Source: Spirochaetota bacterium (GTDB lineage: Bacteria; Spirochaetota; Spirochaetia; Sphaerochaetales; Sphaerochaetaceae). Taken from it: a stretch of DNA of 36,784 nucleotides. Of this stretch, positions 33,568 to 36,784 are shown one piece after another. The notes beneath the pieces are model-generated. The model worked only from the letters and a program-made list of their open reading frames with translations, made no database searches and had not been told where the DNA came from. Location: positions 1 through 36,784 of the forward strand of contig CAKJZO010000006.1 in assembly GCA_918298275.1 (NCBI GenBank). Direction: 5' to 3'. The number at the start of each line of letters is the position of its first letter. The stretch's first letter is position 1. Position numbers and translations under genes: made by a program.

Positions 33568-33582
33568 AATAATGGATATAAT
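33554..33582 (+). promoter_or_regulatory. Promoter of xerC-hslV-hslU, leaderless geometry
   Basis: TTGGCT (33554-33559), 17 bases and a perfect TATAAT (33577-33582) lie with 6 bases between the -10 box and GTG 33589. The transcript would start at the start codon itself. It overlaps the end of dprA and a stretch that resembles a dif core. Confidence 0.55.
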
Positions 33583-33588
33583 GTTCAT

Positions 33589-34515
33589 GTGCCGGACAAC
33601 GACAGACTGATTCAGAACAGGGTATACATCGACAGTTTCCTTTCATATCTCAGGGATGTCCGCGGATACTCCGAGAAGACCGTAATCTCCTACGGCCATG
33701 ATCTCATGCGCCTGGATGAATTCCTCAGTTCCCATGACCTTTCAGTGGAGGAGATGGCATTCGAGGACGCCCGCGAGTTCACCTCCGATCTCTATGATCA
33801 GGAACTGAGCCATGCGACCATCAACAGGATCCTCAGTGCCAACAGAAGTTTCTTTCATAGCCTCCTGGAGAACGGAATCGTAACTTCGGATCCGTTCAAG
33901 AGGGTATCGGGCGCAAAGAATACCCGCAAGATTCCGACAGTGCTGGCTCCGGAAGAGATAGAGATGATTCTCAGTTGTCCGACAGACGACTATACCTCGC
34001 TGATGGAGGTGACCATGTTCCACCTCTTCTACAGCACCGGCTGCAGACTCAGTGAAATCATGGATATGAAGATTTCCGATATCGACTTCAAGACCCGACG
34101 CATAAGCGTGATAGGAAAGGGGAATAAGCAGCGCTTCGTCTTCCTGACCAAGCGTGCTCTGGGTATGCTGGAAACCTATCTGCCGCAAAGGGCCGAGGTT
34201 CTTGAAAGGACCGGACAGAAGGATAACGGAATCGTTCTGATAAATAACAAGGGTAAACAGTTGCCGCTTTCGACTGTTCACAGTATTTTTGACAAGTACA
34301 GATTGAAGCTGGGGCTGACAAAGAAGTTCACGCCCCACGTTTTCCGGCATTCGTTTGCAACGAATCTGATGGACAATGATACGGATATCAGGGTTGTGCA
34401 GGTCCTTCTGGGGCATGAAAGCATAGGGACCACGCAGATCTATACCCACGTGACCGGAAAGCGGCTTGAAGAAGTGTACAGAAAAAGCCATCCGCATGGG
34501 AGGAAGGAAGAATGA
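33589..34515 (+). CDS. xerC: Tyrosine recombinase, XerC-like
   Basis: This 308-residue protein is a second complete Xer-type recombinase. Active residues are R153 (CRLSE), K177 (GKGNKQR), H250 and R253 (HVFRHSF), H276 (GHES) and Y285 (IYTHV). The N-terminal domain ([30 protein letters not shown]) is the usual SAM-like arm. The end [13 protein letters not shown] resembles XerC. The GTG start has no ribosome site but sits 6 bases after a perfect -10 box. Its stop overlaps hslV (ATGA). The xerC-hslV-hslU order is also known from Firmicutes (codV-clpQ-clpY). Confidence 0.9.
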   Translation: MPDNDRLIQNRVYIDSFLSYLRDVRGYSEKTVISYGHDLMRLDEFLSSHDLSVEEMAFEDAREFTSDLYDQELSHATINRILSANRSFFHSLLENGIVTSDPFKRVSGAKNTRKIPTVLAPEEIEMILSCPTDDYTSLMEVTMFHLFYSTGCRLSEIMDMKISDIDFKTRRISVIGKGNKQRFVFLTKRALGMLETYLPQRAEVLERTGQKDNGIVLINNKGKQLPLSTVHSIFDKYRLKLGLTKKFTPHVFRHSFATNLMDNDTDIRVVQVLLGHESIGTTQIYTHVTGKRLEEVYRKSHPHGRKEE

Positions 34516-35048
34516 GTTTCAGGGGAACCACGATAATCGCGGTCAAGAAAGACAACAAGGTCTGCATCGCAGGTGACGGACAGGTTACTGCAGGCGATAC
34601 CGTCATGAAGGGCAATGCCCGCAAGGTCAGACGCATATATCAGGATAAGATCGTAATCGGATTCGCAGGCGGTACTGCGGATGCATTCACGCTTTTCGAG
34701 CATTTCGAGAAGAAGCTTGCCGAGGTCAACGGAGACCTCACCAGGGCATCCGTCAACCTGGCAAAGGAATGGAGATTGGACAAGATGCTCCGCAAGCTCG
34801 AGGCCATGATGCTGGCAACCGACGGGAAGAAGATCTTCCTTATCACCGGTACCGGAGATGTTCTTGAGCCCGAGTACGATGCAATCGCAATCGGAAGCGG
34901 CGGAAACTACGCCGTATCGGCTGCAAGGGCTTATCTGGAGTGCGCAAAGGATCTTTCCGCAAAGGAGATCGCCATCAAGTCTCTGGAGATCGCAAGTTCC
35001 ATCTGCATCTACACTGACACCAACTTTACCGCTGAGGAGATAGGCTGA
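34512..35048 (+). CDS. hslV: ATP-dependent protease peptidase subunit HslV (ClpQ)
   Basis: This 178-residue proteasome-like peptidase forms double hexamer rings. Motifs are [23 protein letters not shown] near the start, [14 protein letters not shown] and [15 protein letters not shown]. The nucleophile would be Thr6 after removal of a short MSFRG propeptide, because TTIIAV aligns with the mature start of E. coli HslV. It overlaps xerC by four bases, and its stop shares one base with the hslU start, so the three genes are tightly coupled. Confidence 0.97.
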   Translation: MSFRGTTIIAVKKDNKVCIAGDGQVTAGDTVMKGNARKVRRIYQDKIVIGFAGGTADAFTLFEHFEKKLAEVNGDLTRASVNLAKEWRLDKMLRKLEAMMLATDGKKIFLITGTGDVLEPEYDAIAIGSGGNYAVSAARAYLECAKDLSAKEIAIKSLEIASSICIYTDTNFTAEEIG

Positions 35049-36478
35049 TGTCTGAAGAAATCATTGTGAAAGAAGAAAATGCATTGGTTGAAACCGATAA
35101 GAAGGTCGAGGAGAAACCTCTTTCCCTCGACGATATGGTACCTTCCCAGATCGTTGCCGAGCTGGACAAGTACGTCATAGGCCAGGACAAGGCCAAGAGG
35201 ACCATCGCCGTTGCGCTTCGCAACCGCTCAAGGCGCAAGAAGCTGCCCGACAGCATCCGTGAGGAAGTCTATCCAAAAAACATAATCATGATCGGCCCCA
35301 CCGGAGTAGGTAAGACCGAGATAGCCAGAAGGATCGCAAAGCTTTCCAAGGCCCCGTTCATCAAGGTCGAGGCCACAAAATACACCGAGGTCGGTTATGT
35401 CGGCCGCGATGTCGAGTCGATGGTCCGTGACCTGATGGGCTCGGCAGTCTCCATGGTCCGCCGTGAAATGGCAGCCGCAAACGAGAAAGCCGTGAAGGAG
35501 AGGGTCGAGGAGAGGCTTCTCGATGTCCTTATTCCCAACGTCAACCCCAACCAGAACGATGCCGCATTTGACAGCGCGAGACTCAGCGCCCGCGAGCAGA
35601 TCAGGGTTCAGCTCAGGGCCGGACTTCTGGACAACACCGAAGTAGAGATCCCCGCCGGCATGTTCCGTCAGAAAGTCGGAATAGAGCTGATGACAGGAAG
35701 CATGGACGATCTGCAGAATGCAATGAACAGTCTCGGATCCATCTTCCAGAATGCAGCCCAGGGTCCGGCAAAGGCCAAGAGACGCAAGGTTACCGTCAAG
35801 CGTGCCCGCGAGATGTTCACCGAGGAGGAGACAGAGCGCAGCGTCGACCAGGAGAAAGCCTTCGAGATCGCCAAGGAGCGCACCGAGCAGATGGGAATCA
35901 TCTTCATCGATGAGATCGACAAGATCGCAGGCAAGAACAGTTCCTCGTCGAGCCCGGATGTTTCCAGAGAAGGTGTGCAGCGCGATATACTGCCGATAGT
36001 CGAGGGTACCAAGGTCACCACCAAGTGGGGCGTGATCGACACCTCCCATATCCTGTTCATAGCCGCAGGCGCCTTCCATGTATCAAAGCCCAGCGACCTG
36101 ATTCCCGAGCTTCAGGGCCGTTTCCCGCTCCGTGTGGAGCTGGAGGATCTTAAGGCTGAGGATTTCTTCCGCATCCTGAAGGAGCCGGAGAATGCAATCA
36201 CGCTTCAGTACCGCGAGCTTCTGAAGACTGAGGGAGTGGAGCTCAACTTCACGGACGAAGCCCTCAGACGCGTCAGCGAGATTGCCTATGAGGTCAATTC
36301 CAGTACCGAGAACATCGGGGCAAGAAGGCTCTACACCATCATGGAGACACTGCTGGATGATCTGAGCTTCAATGCAAGCGAAATGAAGGGCCAGAAGGTC
36401 GATATCACTCCGGAATATGTCAATGAGCGCCTCTCCAGCGTAGTGAAGAACCAGGATCTTAGTAGATATATTCTGTGA
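35048..36478 (+). CDS. hslU: ATP-dependent protease ATPase subunit HslU (ClpY)
   Basis: This 476-residue AAA+ unfoldase feeds HslV. Walker A GPTGVGKT covers 83-90, Walker B IIFIDEID covers 284-291, and the I-domain insert lies between them (about 125-265). Pore loop KYTEVGYVGRDV and sensor segment GARRLYTIME are typical. The C-terminal DLSRYIL is the tail that docks into HslV and activates it. A ~25-residue acidic N-terminal extension precedes the usual start (LDDMVPSQIVAELDKYVIGQ). It shares a base with hslV. Confidence 0.97.
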   Translation: MSEEIIVKEENALVETDKKVEEKPLSLDDMVPSQIVAELDKYVIGQDKAKRTIAVALRNRSRRKKLPDSIREEVYPKNIIMIGPTGVGKTEIARRIAKLSKAPFIKVEATKYTEVGYVGRDVESMVRDLMGSAVSMVRREMAAANEKAVKERVEERLLDVLIPNVNPNQNDAAFDSARLSAREQIRVQLRAGLLDNTEVEIPAGMFRQKVGIELMTGSMDDLQNAMNSLGSIFQNAAQGPAKAKRRKVTVKRAREMFTEEETERSVDQEKAFEIAKERTEQMGIIFIDEIDKIAGKNSSSSSPDVSREGVQRDILPIVEGTKVTTKWGVIDTSHILFIAAGAFHVSKPSDLIPELQGRFPLRVELEDLKAEDFFRILKEPENAITLQYRELLKTEGVELNFTDEALRRVSEIAYEVNSSTENIGARRLYTIMETLLDDLSFNASEMKGQKVDITPEYVNERLSSVVKNQDLSRYIL

Positions 36479-36491
36479 AAGATGTTATGAT
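36463..36491 (+). promoter_or_regulatory. Promoter of the FlhF-like gene, leaderless geometry
   Basis: TAGATA (36463-36468), 17 bases and TATGAT (36486-36491) lie with 6 bases before GTG 36498. The -35 box is inside the last codons of hslU. No Shine-Dalgarno site is present. Confidence 0.45.
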
Positions 36492-36497
36492 TTGCCT

Positions 36498-36784
36498 GTG
36501 AACTACATTACAATCGTTGCACCCACGTACGAAGATGCCGTCCGTTCTGCCCGCGAGCAGTACGGCGATAGGATAAGAATTCATAGCCGCAAGGATGTTG
36601 TCGAGAAAGGATTTCTCGGTCTCGGAAGAAAGCGCCACTGTGAACTGACATGCTTTCTGTCGGAAGCAGCTGCGCCTGCGGCGAAACAGCCTGCCGCTCC
36701 GGTTGCAGAAAAGCCTGAAGCGAAGGCAGAAAAGCCCGATTCCGAAGAGGAGAGGGACATAAGGCGCTTCGAGCGGGAGGCCTA
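36498..36784 (+). CDS. FlhF-like or Jag-N-like protein, N-terminal part (cut by window end)
   Basis: Ninety-five residues are visible from GTG 36498. The first ~55 (NYITIVAPTYEDAVRSAREQ, YGDRIRIHSRKDV, KGFLGLGRKRHCELTCFL) form a small alpha/beta unit. It resembles both the N-terminus of spirochaete FlhF, a GTPase for flagellar placement, and the Jag_N domain of KhpB RNA-binding proteins. An Ala/Pro/Lys/Glu-rich linker follows (about 57-85), then a charged stretch. The part that would decide, an SRP-type GTPase or KH-R3H domains, lies beyond the window. No flagellar gene is in view. Confidence 0.6.
   Translation, partial: MNYITIVAPTYEDAVRSAREQYGDRIRIHSRKDVVEKGFLGLGRKRHCELTCFLSEAAAPAAKQPAAPVAEKPEAKAEKPDSEEERDIRRFEREA

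Noticed and set aside
35228-36079. Minus-strand frame opposite hslU
   Set aside because: It mirrors conserved HslU codons only.
1-36784. CRISPR array, insertion sequence, prophage or integrated element
   Set aside because: No regularly spaced repeats, transposase, phage gene or direct-repeat boundary was seen; the two tyrosine recombinases are housekeeping Xer proteins inside conserved operons.

Overview
The window looks like chromosomal core DNA of a spirochaete, most probably from the Sphaerochaeta lineage; this is inference from gene content and order. Pointers are the paired BMP-type nucleoside permeases, a KtrAB-like potassium system, an LptD/OstA-like outer-membrane protein, several small outer-membrane barrels, and the order mraZ-rsmH-ftsL-ftsW-ftsQ-ftsA-ftsZ-xerD-dprA-xerC-hslV-hslU. 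No flagellar structural gene is visible. There are no rRNA or tRNA genes, transposases, phage genes or CRISPR arrays, and base composition looks even and moderate in GC throughout.

Layout. 1-1309: end of an ABC permease operon, closed by a strong terminator. 1370-2446 (minus): an orphan PTS EIIC-like membrane protein. 2554-4542: ktrB-ktrA. 4604-15257: one long co-oriented block, ispG-uvrA-lptD-like-phoH-pgpH-like-ybeY, with genes touching or overlapping. 15237-16316 (minus) and 16365-17588 (plus): a divergent pair coding for a PBP-like and a LysM/LytM protein. 17653-19279 (minus): a small outer-membrane barrel followed by a lipoprotein. 19402-22418: folD-miaB-sir2. 22461-24299: typA. 24346-25008: an outer-membrane barrel ending in a terminator. 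25336-32505: the reduced division cluster (mraZ, rsmH, ftsL, ftsW, ftsQ, ftsA, ftsZ, xerD), with MraZ-box-like repeats in front. 32614-36478: dprA, then xerC-hslV-hslU. 36498-end: the start of an FlhF/Jag-N-like protein, cut by the window edge.

Main biological point. Three cell-wall proteins keep their folds but have lost catalytic residues. The PBP-like protein has no SxxK motif and stops before a transpeptidase domain could be completed. The FtsW-like SEDS protein has lost the GA-RW, QPSE and QPDxGT signatures and has Lys where the catalytic Asp should be. The LytM domain has none of its zinc ligands. The division cluster also lacks ftsI and every mur gene, while FtsZ, FtsA, FtsQ and FtsL look intact. 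As I recall the literature, Sphaerochaeta genomes are reported to lack functional penicillin-binding proteins and flagella. This window would add that the septal glycan-synthesis partners may survive as non-enzymatic scaffolds.

A second pattern concerns expression. Several operon-leading genes (ktrB, ispG, xerC, the FlhF-like gene, and probably the PTS and PBP-like genes) have a sigma70-type promoter whose -10 box ends 6-7 bases before the start codon. This implies leaderless mRNAs, whereas genes inside operons carry clear Shine-Dalgarno sites.
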